This document shows positions 6,878-12,081 of a stretch of 20,071 bases of DNA, piece after piece. Numbering within the stretch: position 1 is the stretch's first letter; each line of letters starts with the position of its first letter. The DNA lies in the IMG/VR virus record IMGVR_UViG_3300021178_000169, positions 1 through 20,071 of that record; one strand, given 5' to 3'. The notes beneath the pieces were generated by a model. That model was not told the origin of the DNA. It saw nothing but the letters and a program-made list of their open reading frames with translations, and searched no databases. The stretch comes from a virus. The translations under genes were made by a program, and so were the position numbers.

Positions 6878-7044
6878 TACTTCCCCCACTTCTCTTTTGT
6901 TGGTGCGTAATGTTTCACTGCGCCGCATGTGCGACATTTCCAGCCTGTCCAGAGGGTGCCGTCATGCCAGCCGGAGACGACGTCTCCGCCACACCAGCCC
7001 CAACGGCATTTAAGGGCTCGGAAGAATGTCCAAACAGCCATCAT
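6877..7044 (-). CDS. Zinc-ribbon microprotein, 55 aa
   Basis: 55 aa: MMAVWTFFRALKCRWGWCGG, then SGWHDGTLWTGWKCRTCG, ending KEKWGK. Cys13 and Cys18 pair with CRTC (37-40) to form a probable zinc ribbon; the aromatic-rich layout resembles small phage hypotheticals of the CTRCGAV type. AAGGGAAAATTA precedes the ATG at 7042-7044 (a second ATG follows at once). Its TAG overlaps the nuclease GTG by one base. It lies antisense to a longer, spurious plus-strand frame, which makes it easy to miss. Confidence 0.72.
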   Translation of the reverse strand: MMAVWTFFRALKCRWGWCGGDVVSGWHDGTLWTGWKCRTCGAVKHYAPTKEKWGK

Positions 7045-7057
7045 TAATTTTCCCTTC

Positions 7058-7255
7058 TTATAGGTTTGAGCTCTGGCTCAAACCTATTTGCTCGATTGCG
7101 AATGTGATAACGATCCGGCCAGTGTTAGGATCATGAGCGATCAGAAAATCGCCTCCTACAATGATCAGACCATGTTTTTCGATATGAGCGCTGATAGGTG
7201 CATACAGCGTTTTGGCGAACTGCTTAGTCGAGATCACTAACTCTTCGATGTCCAC
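7058..7255 (-). CDS. Hypothetical protein, 65 aa
   Basis: 65 aa from a GTG at 7253-7255, supported by AAGGGG seven bases upstream and a 19-base overlap with the preceding gene. The sequence (FAKTLYAPISAHIEKHGLIIVGGDFLIAHDPNTGRIVITFAIEQIG) suggests a small beta-rich fold. The C-terminal codons and stop reach the hairpin at 7060-7087. No family recognised. Confidence 0.55.
   Translation of the reverse strand: MDIEELVISTKQFAKTLYAPISAHIEKHGLIIVGGDFLIAHDPNTGRIVITFAIEQIGLSQSSNL
7060..7087. repeat. Perfect hairpin, 12-bp arms, at the gene end
   Basis: Arms ataggtttgagc and gctcaaacctat with a four-base loop (tctg). It covers the last codons and the stop of the 65-aa gene, 16 bases before the next start. 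In the transcript it is followed by AAGAAGGGAAAA, not by a U-tract. Confidence 0.88.
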
Positions 7256-7422
7256 GTAGTTGCCCCTTGGTTTTTGAGATATTCGGCCAGTTCTTTTTCA
7301 GCGGCTAAACGCCATCGTTCATGATAGTCATGTTTCACTGGATTATTCCAATACTTGTGCATCATCTCGCGGTGATGACGTATCTGCCGATCCAGTCTGG
7401 CTACGAGCGGCGGCTTAGCCAT
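7237..7422 (-). CDS. Hypothetical basic protein, 61 aa
   Basis: 61 aa, basic and mostly helical (LVARLDRQIRHHREMMHKYW, then HERWRLAAEKELAEYL), with a stop-start TAATG overlap to the SLOG gene upstream. It might be a nucleic-acid-binding or coiled helical protein, but no family is recognised. Confidence 0.6.
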   Translation of the reverse strand: MAKPPLVARLDRQIRHHREMMHKYWNNPVKHDYHERWRLAAEKELAEYLKNQGATTWTSKS

Positions 7423-7826
7423 TAGTTACCCCAATCTGTGCCGTCAGGATAGATTATTATGACTTTCTTGCTCTGTTTCTTTGCGTAGCGGATGGTTGCC
7501 CATGTGCCTGAACGTAACTGCTCTTCGTACTCTCCGGGAGCTGCGAGAAGGAGATCAGTGCGGTCTACTATGGCGCGGTTGCGATCCAAATAGTCGAGAG
7601 GAGACAAAACTGTGTCAGCGTTTGGACACCAAGCCCTCTTATAGGAGTTTAGGGGCGGGTGGATGACAATACGACAAGAGCCATTTGATTTGGCAAGGTT
7701 GTGGGCTTGCTCATCGGCTCCTATGCAGTCACCATGATGCAGTTCTATGTGGTGGAAATAGCTGCCTATTATGGAAGCCTGCGTGCGGGGCATCCCGCGC
7801 TGCGTTCCAGTGAAGCCGATTTTCAC
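7422..7826 (-). CDS. SLOG-superfamily nucleotide-binding protein (DprA/TIGR00725-like)
   Basis: 134 aa from GTG at 7824-7826 (GTGA overlap with the upstream stop; GGAG eight bases before). GFTGTQRG at 4-11, HHGDCIGADEQAH at 30-42, HPPLNSYKRAW at 56-66, RNRAIVDRTDLLLAAP at 82-97 and SGTWATIRYAKK at 106-117 form a compact Rossmann-like SLOG domain of the kind often found in phages. SLOG proteins bind nucleotides or nucleotide-derived ligands; ligand and role here are unknown. DUF1937-type proteins share a related fold, so the phage may carry two such enzymes. Confidence 0.78.
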   Translation of the reverse strand: MKIGFTGTQRGMPRTQASIIGSYFHHIELHHGDCIGADEQAHNLAKSNGSCRIVIHPPLNSYKRAWCPNADTVLSPLDYLDRNRAIVDRTDLLLAAPGEYEEQLRSGTWATIRYAKKQSKKVIIIYPDGTDWGN

Positions 7827-8095
7827 TTATCATCTCCGAAGAGCAGCTCTTCGGCGGTGAGGAGGGTCTTCACTGGGAGGGCGTCGGCCATTTTGGCTGC
7901 GCGGGGGATGCGCTTGCCAGCTTCCTCGGCGGCCCGGTTGCGCTCGGCCTGGGCGCGCAACTCCAGGATGAGGCGCTTAAACTGTTCGGGATGCTGCTGG
8001 TAGAGGGCGAGCGGCTCCCTGTTGAAGAGTTCGGCCATTGACCACTCGGGGTCCGCCGTGGTCAGGAGAGAAGATTGGGGAAGCTCGTCAGTCAT
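7823..8095 (-). CDS. Hypothetical helical protein, 90 aa
   Basis: 90 aa, beginning MTDELPQSSLLTTADPEWSM. The middle (LYQQHPEQFKRLILELRAQAERNRAAEEAGKR) is a long charged helix and the end (LLTAEELLFGDDK) is acidic. The start at 8093-8095 overlaps the upstream stop by 8 bases (ATGACTGA); a TTG start at 8110 is possible but less likely. The hairpin at 7836-7854 encodes the acidic tail. No function recognised. Confidence 0.65.
   Translation of the reverse strand: MTDELPQSSLLTTADPEWSMAELFNREPLALYQQHPEQFKRLILELRAQAERNRAAEEAGKRIPRAAKMADALPVKTLLTAEELLFGDDK
7836..7854. repeat. Near-continuous palindrome, 9-bp arms
   Basis: Arms ccgaagagc and gctcttcgg around a single base. It lies in the last codons of the 90-aa gene, about 10 bases before the SLOG start. 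The real RNA loop would need to be larger than one base. Confidence 0.7.
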
Positions 8096-8513
8096 TGAAC
8101 CACTCGCCAACCGGGATATATTTGAACTCTCTTCTTAGTATTTTAGGATTGAATTTTACATTTGTTGTAACAATAAATGTAACTCCGGAATTTATAGGAT
8201 TTTTTGCAAGTTGTAATATTTTTTCCTGCTGCTCTTTGCTTTTTACAACAGAAAAAAATTCGGAAATTTCTGCGAATTGCCATCCACTGAAGTTTTCATC
8301 CCCATATATTTTATCCATTGCTGATTTTTCAATGTATCTTTGATGTCCTGCCAAAGATTTTATCCAGTGTGTTTTGCCACATCCTGGCGGACCACAAAGT
8401 ACAGGTACAAGGCCATCCTCAATGATACTAAGGACAGCACTGTGAGTTGGAAACTTGGACATCATTCTCGCAAACTTCTCCTCGAACATTTCTATTCCCC
8501 TTTCGTCAGTCAT
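8088..8513 (-). CDS. Small AAA-type P-loop ATPase, AT-rich
   Basis: 141 aa. Walker A is GPPGCGKT (41-48) and FIVTTNVKFNPKILRREF (113-130) looks like sensor 1 followed by an arginine-containing helix of AAA+ proteins. The protein is about half the length of a normal AAA+ module and has no obvious Walker B acidic pair (AEISEFFSVV at about 81-90 is the nearest). The DNA is much richer in A and T than the neighbouring genes, and codons such as AAA and ATT dominate, suggesting separate acquisition. Start and stop overlap neighbours by 8 bases each (ATGACTGA). Role unknown. Confidence 0.75.
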   Translation of the reverse strand: MTDERGIEMFEEKFARMMSKFPTHSAVLSIIEDGLVPVLCGPPGCGKTHWIKSLAGHQRYIEKSAMDKIYGDENFSGWQFAEISEFFSVVKSKEQQEKILQLAKNPINSGVTFIVTTNVKFNPKILRREFKYIPVGEWFND

Positions 8514-8778
8514 TTTTGAGTATCTCCATGAGCATTTTTCTCAGTCTCAGACCTTCCATCATGGAGATGAGGTCTGGATCGCCTGCTATGTCGATCATCT
8601 CTTCGTCAGTTAGGTTGCGCACTTGCATGTCGTCTGCATAAGCGCCGAGATGATGGCAGCCCATGCATATGGCGATGTCGCCTGGCTGAGGAGGGCGTTC
8701 ATTGTCTGGCGTGGCACCAGCATTCAACAGCTGGTTGCAGTTGGGACAATGGGACTCTCTGTAGCGGTGGATGTCCAT
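8506..8778 (-). CDS. Zinc-ribbon phage protein, 90 aa
   Basis: 90 aa. CPNC at 11-14 and CMGC at 38-41 make a zinc ribbon. The spacing, the PPQPGDIAICMGC stretch and NLTDEEMIDIAGDP match a family of phage hypotheticals I recognise by pattern, possibly involved in transcription or protein-nucleic-acid contacts. TAATG overlap with the upstream gene; 8-base overlap with the mini-AAA gene. Confidence 0.72.
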   Translation of the reverse strand: MDIHRYRESHCPNCNQLLNAGATPDNERPPQPGDIAICMGCHHLGAYADDMQVRNLTDEEMIDIAGDPDLISMMEGLRLRKMLMEILKND

Positions 8779-9035
8779 TATGGAAGCTCATCCTCATGAG
8801 TCGGAACAAGCTTTGCTTGTTCCGACTCAACGTGCTCCCACAGCTTCGCCGCGGTCTCACTCTGGAGGTAACGCTCCTCGCGGAGCTGGAGGACTATGCG
8901 GTGGAGCATTTCGCGCACCCAGGAGCCGGGAGGCAAGCGGGTGCGCGATGCTACATGATTTATGACAAAATCCCAGTCCTCATCGTAGAGCCATAAATGT
9001 CTACGAGACTGCGGTCTTATAACTCTACGCACCAT
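8778..9035 (-). CDS. Possible ribbon-helix-helix protein, 85 aa
   Basis: 85 aa. The core HLWLYDEDWDFVINHV, then RLPPGSWVREMLHRIVLQLRE, has a strand-helix-turn-helix layout like ribbon-helix-helix DNA-binding proteins, though the match is loose. The ATG (9033-9035) has AAAGGAG as a very good ribosome binding site, but that site is the base of a 20-bp perfect hairpin (9042-9084) in the leader, so translation may be controlled by RNA folding. It is the first gene after the hairpin array. A second hairpin (8797-8829) encodes its EQAKLVP segment near the C-terminus. Confidence 0.65.
   Translation of the reverse strand: MVRRVIRPQSRRHLWLYDEDWDFVINHVASRTRLPPGSWVREMLHRIVLQLREERYLQSETAAKLWEHVESEQAKLVPTHEDELP
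8797..8829. repeat. Perfect hairpin, 15-bp arms, loop TTT
   Basis: Left arm tgagtcggaacaagc (8797-8811), loop ttt, right arm 8815-8829. It is translated near the C-terminus of the 85-aa gene. Centre GC-TTT-GC as in several other copies. Confidence 0.9.
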
Positions 9036-9041
9036 CGGCTA

Positions 9042-9084
9042 CTCCTTTGCCATCCCCGCCCAATGGGCGGGGATGGCAAAGGAG
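9042..9084 (-). promoter_or_regulatory. 20-bp leader hairpin that covers a Shine-Dalgarno sequence
   Basis: Arms 9042-9061 and 9065-9084 pair perfectly around loop aat. On the transcript the 3' arm ends in AAAGGAG, the ribosome binding site of the 85-aa gene, six bases before its ATG. Folding would hide the site, so this may be a translational switch or simply a coupling device. It is the longest stem in the window. Confidence 0.75.
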
Positions 9085-9255
9085 GGCCGAGTCCTAGAGG
9101 TTGCGGCCATGAGGACTCGGCCCTGGCTTGGCCTTGCGGCCAAGCCCCTTAATCAGGTCGGCGAACTTGTTTCGCCGACCTGACCCGTCGCAGTCCCAAC
9201 CGGGGGGATCGTGGGCTGCGACTATGAGGTGTGGCTTGACGATCACACCTCAATC

Positions 9256-9292
9256 TTGAAGTTTGATCGAGCATTGCTCGATCAAACTTCAA
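9256..9292. repeat. Perfect hairpin, 17-bp arms, loop ATT
   Basis: Left arm ttgaagtttgatcgagc, loop att, right arm to 9292. It overlaps the stop of the 76-aa membrane ORF and closes the array. Its core gtttgatcgagc recurs in the hairpin at 14569-14603. Confidence 0.92.
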
Positions 9293-9519
9293 ACCTCAAT
9301 CACAAAGACGCGCCACAGTCCGATGAGGGTGAAGATATGACCTGGAACTGATAAGATGTCATAGGCCAAACCATTCTGGAGGATGTGGCGCGCAAACAAC
9401 GCTAAGAGAAGAGCAGCTGCGCCGATGGTTAGAAAATCGAACGTAGACCAGCTGCGGAACGGCCTCGATAGAAGGCGGCAAGCCCCATTAAGCCAAACCC
9501 AGTGAGGAGCATTGCCCAT
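9289..9519 (-). CDS. Small membrane protein overlapping the PEP-CTERM gene, 76 aa
   Basis: 76 aa with two hydrophobic segments (about 28-45, FDFLTIGAAALLLALFA, and about 58-75, VPGHIFTLIGLWRVFVI). It starts inside the 3' part of the PEP-CTERM gene in another frame and shares 91 bases with it. GGAG lies eight bases before the ATG at 9517-9519, and this is the only ATG in the frame. Most of the second half, including both segments, lies beyond the PEP-CTERM stop. It could be a holin-like or anchoring partner, but no family is recognised and the long overlap lowers confidence. Confidence 0.5.
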   Translation of the reverse strand: MGNAPHWVWLNGACRLLSRPFRSWSTFDFLTIGAAALLLALFARHILQNGLAYDILSVPGHIFTLIGLWRVFVIEV

Positions 9520-10085
9520 GTAGAAGGCTCCGGAACGTTGGTCGTCAATTGGGCCGAACCTCCGAACGACTGACGAGCTGCCGTAAAGTCCACAGCGAAC
9601 TGGATCTCGTCTGAAGTGAACGGACCAGTTGCCGCCGAGACGGGTCCGAAAGAGCCGTCAAGCAGCGCTACTGGGAAGGTATGGGTGGCGAGGAGCCCTC
9701 CGTTGGCGAACGTGCTCTCAGTGGTTGGGCCGGGATCGTTGGTCAGCCCATTAACCGTGAAGGTTGACAGGGTATTGCCGAGTCCGGTGATAGCGCTTTG
9801 CAGAATGTCCACTGTTAGGGTGTGTGAGCCGGTGAAGCCTGCCGAGGCCGTAGCGTCCAGAGTGACGCTGGAGAGGTCGGCGTTCGGTAGGATCGGCGAG
9901 CCCTGGGCGGCGATGGTGATGTTAGCGAAGTTCGCGTCATTGGCTGTCAGCGAGGCTGCGCCGGTTGTGATCCCCGAGATGTTATCGATCAAAGTCCCAT
10001 TGTCGAAGACTTCGATCTGAAGAGTTGCCACGGCGGGGGCAAGTCCCGCTGCAAGGAAGGTTGAGGCTAGTAGGAGTTTTCTCAT
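9429..10085 (-). CDS. Secreted PEP-CTERM (PEPxxWA-type) sorting-domain protein
   Basis: 218 aa. A Sec signal peptide (MRKLLLASTFLAAGLAPAVA) is followed by a Thr/Ser/Ala/Gly-rich beta-type region, then VPEPSTWAMLL at 184-194, a hydrophobic helix and a basic end (YRGR). This is the tripartite sorting signal that exosortase recognises; the PEPxxWA form is known from alphaproteobacteria. Cellular PEP-CTERM proteins are tied to the outer surface and polysaccharide. In a phage region it looks like a moron that changes the host surface. It has a promoter (10132-10160), lies next to an Arc-type repressor gene and is followed by the hairpin array. The tail after the arginine cluster (SAAGLRSIF) is longer than usual, where the overlapping membrane ORF begins. 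Confidence 0.85.
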   Translation of the reverse strand: MRKLLLASTFLAAGLAPAVATLQIEVFDNGTLIDNISGITTGAASLTANDANFANITIAAQGSPILPNADLSSVTLDATASAGFTGSHTLTVDILQSAITGLGNTLSTFTVNGLTNDPGPTTESTFANGGLLATHTFPVALLDGSFGPVSAATGPFTSDEIQFAVDFTAARQSFGGSAQLTTNVPEPSTWAMLLTGFGLMGLAAFYRGRSAAGLRSIF

Positions 10086-10131
10086 AAGACTGTCCGCCTG
10101 TTTTCGTTGAGACTGGTATTGTCCCGCCTTA

Positions 10132-10160
10132 ATTTTGTCATATTCGGTGGGTCATGTCAA
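10132..10160 (-). promoter_or_regulatory. Sigma70-like promoter for the PEP-CTERM gene
   Basis: On the minus strand TTGACA (10155-10160) matches the -35 consensus exactly, and CAAAAT (10132-10137) follows after 17 bases with four of six matches. It lies in the 87-base gap before the PEP-CTERM ATG, giving a leader of about 40 bases. The Arc-type gene just upstream may act on it. Confidence 0.55.
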
Positions 10161-10172
10161 TGGGTTGATACA

Positions 10173-10364
10173 TTAACTTTTCGTAATGTACCGTTGGCGT
10201 TTGGTGTTTATGGCAGTCGGGCATTCTAAGTGGCGCTCGATTGCTACGATGATCTCCGTGTTGAGTGAACGTCCGCTGACTTGGGCGCGGAGCCTGATAC
10301 GCTCGCGCAATCCAGCGGGTAGATGCAGCATGTATTGGTCGTCACCTCTGCTCGCTATGCTCAT
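10173..10364 (-). CDS. Arc-family ribbon-helix-helix repressor, 63 aa
   Basis: 63 aa. After a short N-terminus the sequence QYMLHLPAGLRERIRLRAQ, then SGRSLNTEIIVAIERHLE, matches the Arc/MetJ-type ribbon-helix-helix fold closely: a strand that enters the major groove, then two helices, with the classic SLNTEI turn. Arc proteins act as dimers on operator DNA. The start at 10362-10364 overlaps the upstream stop as ATGA. The gene ends 13 bases before the TTGACA of the PEP-CTERM promoter, so control of that unit is a reasonable guess. Confidence 0.82.
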   Translation of the reverse strand: MSIASRGDDQYMLHLPAGLRERIRLRAQVSGRSLNTEIIVAIERHLECPTAINTKRQRYITKS

Positions 10365-10690
10365 TTGACTGTCCTTAGGAAGTAACGCCAGGCATCTGCT
10401 TCGTAGTTCCAATCCACTCGCTTAGTCTTGTGGTGTTCCAAGGAGTAGGGCGGTTCATCAGGAGACGAACTCTGTTCGTCTCCTGATGACCCACCATTGG
10501 AATTTCCATCACATGCCAATTCATGCTGCTTGTGCGGCGGGCAGATGATAGTGCATTCATCGAAGCGGCCATCTGGCAGCATGCGGGAGCAGTTGAAGTA
10601 CATGCCCCCGTAGATGATGTCTATGTGCCATCGGACTCCGGCGCGGCAGATGTAGGTGTGCGCTGCACCGCGGTCAAATCTATGCGTCAT
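10361..10690 (-). CDS. Hypothetical protein, 109 aa
   Basis: 109 aa, unrecognised. The first half (HTYICRAGVRWHIDIIYGGMYFNCSRMLPDGRFDECTIICPP) is beta-like and contains four cysteines (Cys15, Cys34, Cys46, Cys50). Then comes a low-complexity Ser/Gly/Asp/Pro linker encoded by the hairpin at 10455-10489, and an aromatic C-terminus (VDWNYEADAWRYFLRTVK). ATGA overlap with the Arc-type gene. The start is preceded by GGGAAC. Confidence 0.6.
   Translation of the reverse strand: MTHRFDRGAAHTYICRAGVRWHIDIIYGGMYFNCSRMLPDGRFDECTIICPPHKQHELACDGNSNGGSSGDEQSSSPDEPPYSLEHHKTKRVDWNYEADAWRYFLRTVK
10455..10489. repeat. Perfect hairpin, 16-bp arms, loop TCT, inside a linker
   Basis: Left arm tcatcaggagacgaac (10455-10470), loop tct, right arm 10474-10489. 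It is read in frame as the GDEQSSSPDE linker of the 109-aa gene. Confidence 0.9.
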
Positions 10691-10749
10691 CTTGTAGTTC
10701 CCATTATGGACACAAGCAAGCTCTGCTTGCTTGTGTCCCTATGCGTCAT
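10680..10749. repeat. 11-bp direct repeat flanking a hairpin
   Basis: ctatgcgtcat occurs at 10680-10690 and again at 10739-10749, on both sides of a 48-base segment that holds the hairpin 10708-10738. The first copy is the start region of the 109-aa gene, the second the stop region of the 65-aa gene. It resembles a target-site duplication but could be chance. Confidence 0.6.
10708..10738. repeat. Perfect hairpin, 14-bp arms, loop TCT
   Basis: Left arm ggacacaagcaagc (10708-10721), loop tct, right arm 10725-10738. It lies in the 48-base gap between two genes, directly after a stop codon. The transcript flank is AUAAUGGGAACU, so there is no U-tract. Confidence 0.9.
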
Positions 10750-10936
10750 TTTTGTCCGGCTTTGGCTGGGTGAGGATGTCGCGCTTGACCAGTTTGATGG
10801 CCCTGAAGAGGATGCCGATTGCTTCACCAGTGGCGAATGCAGTTTCGTCTGTCAGATCGCCTTCCAGTTGGCCTCGCATTGGAATTATTGTTTCGAGGGC
10901 GGTCTGGAGTCGCCAGAGGATTTCGTCACTTTTCAT
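10739..10936 (-). CDS. Hypothetical helical protein, 65 aa
   Basis: 65 aa, starting MKSDEILWRLQTALETIIPM. It is mostly helical (EAIGILFRAIKLVKRDIL) with a basic tail. The ATG at 10934-10936 overlaps the winged-helix gene's stop as ATGA; an ATG at 10951 is an alternative. No family recognised. It sits within the block of regulators. Confidence 0.6.
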   Translation of the reverse strand: MKSDEILWRLQTALETIIPMRGQLEGDLTDETAFATGEAIGILFRAIKLVKRDILTQPKPDKNDA

Positions 10937-11337
10937 GTGGACAAGCTCCATAGGCCGTCACCGTGTTGGGTGACTACGCCTCTTTTTGCCAGCCTTTGAA
11001 GACGGGAGCCGACTGAGTTGGGAGAGTAGCCTCCCTCTTTCAGATGGTCGCGTAGCTCGATGGCACGATGTGGGCGCTTGGCCAGATTATCGAGGAGGAT
11101 TTTGTTTATCCCCTTGTCTGGATTGAAGGGCATGGAGGCCCTCACTTTCTTATATTTCGGTGAAGTCTTCGTGAGCAATGCTCGCTTAGCCTTCGGAGCC
11201 AAGGTATGTAGAGCTGCTTGAAGTTCTGCTTCATCAAGCTTCTCTTCCACCTTTAAGTCCTCGATGGGGAGCATTTTGGACATGATTAGGAAGAGTGTCT
11301 TCGCGTCCATGGTGAAGGCGACTTTGAACTTTGTCAT
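10933..11337 (-). CDS. Winged-helix-like DNA-binding protein, 134 aa
   Basis: 134 aa. The C-terminal 50 residues (PHRAIELRDHLKEGGYS, then SVGSRLQRLAKRGVVTQHG, DGLWSL) have the helix-helix-wing layout of a winged helix that reads DNA. The N-terminal part is helical (AKTLFLIMSKMLPIEDLKVEEKLDEAELQAAL) with a basic middle (KRALLTKTSPKYKKVRAS). It is probably a regulator, co-translated with the XRE-like gene through an ATGA overlap. Targets unknown. Confidence 0.7.
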   Translation of the reverse strand: MTKFKVAFTMDAKTLFLIMSKMLPIEDLKVEEKLDEAELQAALHTLAPKAKRALLTKTSPKYKKVRASMPFNPDKGINKILLDNLAKRPHRAIELRDHLKEGGYSPNSVGSRLQRLAKRGVVTQHGDGLWSLST

Positions 11338-11684
11338 CGGCGTGCTCCTTTCTTCTTATATTTGTTCATCTGGATGATGTGCCGGACTGCTGCAGGCCGA
11401 GGCTTTGGTTCAGGCTGAGGCATTGGTGGCTCGATATGGATAATGGCTTTGAAGGGGACGAAGCCCAGCTTGTATCCGAGGGAGCGGGCTACCGCGTTGA
11501 TGGTTGCAGCTTGCGGTTTCTTAGTTTCCCCGTAGAACCAGGCTCGGAGGGTTACGGCTGTAACGCCGGACTCCTCCTCGATCCATTTGTGTGAGACGCC
11601 GCACTCCTTGATGACAGTGCGGATCTCGTCGATGATCGGGTCTTTGTCAAGGAAGCTGTAGGATTTGTAGGTGAAGCCAGCCAT
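11334..11684 (-). CDS. XRE/HTH-like transcription regulator, 116 aa
   Basis: 116 aa. Residues about 17-75 (IIDEIRTVIKECGVSHKWIEEESGV, then VTLRAWFYGETKKPQAATINAVARSLGYKL) form a helix-turn-helix of the lambda-repressor type, as in many phage small regulators. The tail is proline-rich (PPMPQPEPKPRP) and very basic at the end. AAAGGA precedes the ATG. It heads a regulatory run with the winged-helix and Arc-type genes. Confidence 0.75.
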   Translation of the reverse strand: MAGFTYKSYSFLDKDPIIDEIRTVIKECGVSHKWIEEESGVTAVTLRAWFYGETKKPQAATINAVARSLGYKLGFVPFKAIIHIEPPMPQPEPKPRPAAVRHIIQMNKYKKKGARR

Positions 11685-11708
11685 TTATTTTTCCTTTGCA
11701 GTTTATGC

Positions 11709-11726
11709 CGTGAGCTTTAGCTTACG
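11709..11726. repeat. Short hairpin, 7-bp arms, between genes
   Basis: Arms cgtgagc and gcttacg with one G-U pair and loop ttta. It lies in the 43-base gap between the 117-aa gene's stop and the XRE-like start. Confidence 0.5.
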
Positions 11727-11727
11727 A

Positions 11728-12081
11728 CTAGATTAAATCCTCAATGGAGATTGGAACACGGAGTTGGACTTGCTCGGGCTTTGGCCGCCCTTCTTTGATT
11801 TTGGTGCGGTCGTACTCATGGGGCCAGTCGGTGAGGCCGAAGAGTGACATGAAGGTGCCCTCTGGGTCTTCCTCCCAGAAGTGGAGGATTTTGTGGAGTT
11901 CTGTTTTGGGGATGTCCTTGTTCATCCAGATACCGCGGGAGCCGTGGCAGATTGTGAGACTGATTAGGGATGGGTCTGTTTCGTGGGGCTCTAGCTGGAT
12001 GGGTGGGAGGGCGATGCAGGAGTTGAGCCAGCATGGACGCCAGTTACCCAGGCGAGTGCGGGTGGGATCGTGGAAGTTCAC
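11728..12081 (-). CDS. Hypothetical protein, 117 aa, GTG start
   Basis: 117 aa. The start is GTG at 12079-12081, with CGGAGG six bases before it and a GTGA overlap with the upstream stop; the longer open frame to 12297 would read the zinc-ribbon gene out of frame. The sequence NWRPCWLNSCIALPPIQLEP, then ICHGSRGIWMNKDIPKTELHKILHFWEEDPEGTF, suggests a globular enzyme-like or structural protein, but I do not recognise it. Confidence 0.65.
   Translation of the reverse strand: MNFHDPTRTRLGNWRPCWLNSCIALPPIQLEPHETDPSLISLTICHGSRGIWMNKDIPKTELHKILHFWEEDPEGTFMSLFGLTDWPHEYDRTKIKEGRPKPEQVQLRVPISIEDLI

Larger units (their letters stand above)
9036..9292. other. Gene-free array of seven consecutive hairpins
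   Basis: About 250 bases without a gene fold almost end to end into hairpins: 9042-9084 (20-bp stem), 9084-9123 (12 bp, 16-base loop), 9125-9146 (9 bp, loop GCAA on the transcript, a GNRA tetraloop), 9153-9183 (13 bp), 9187-9222 (7+4 bp with one bulged base), 9225-9252 (9 bp, 10-base loop) and 9256-9292 (17 bp). Gaps are at most six bases. All stems differ. It lies between the PEP-CTERM/membrane unit and the next operon. Possible roles are a structured noncoding RNA, a transcript-end or exonuclease barrier, or a replication origin; the sequence alone does not decide. Confidence 0.8.

Noticed and set aside
5909-6937. ATG start at 6937 for the nuclease
   Set aside because: It overlaps the zinc-ribbon gene, and a GTG with good ribosome binding site follows its stop.
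9042-9292. A CRISPR array
   Set aside because: The hairpins are adjacent but have different sequences and no constant repeat with regular spacers; no cas genes other than a Cas4-like recombination nuclease.
10523-10999. Long plus-strand ORF across three minus-strand genes
   Set aside because: It crosses three coupled genes and a hairpin with no coding character; a shadow frame.
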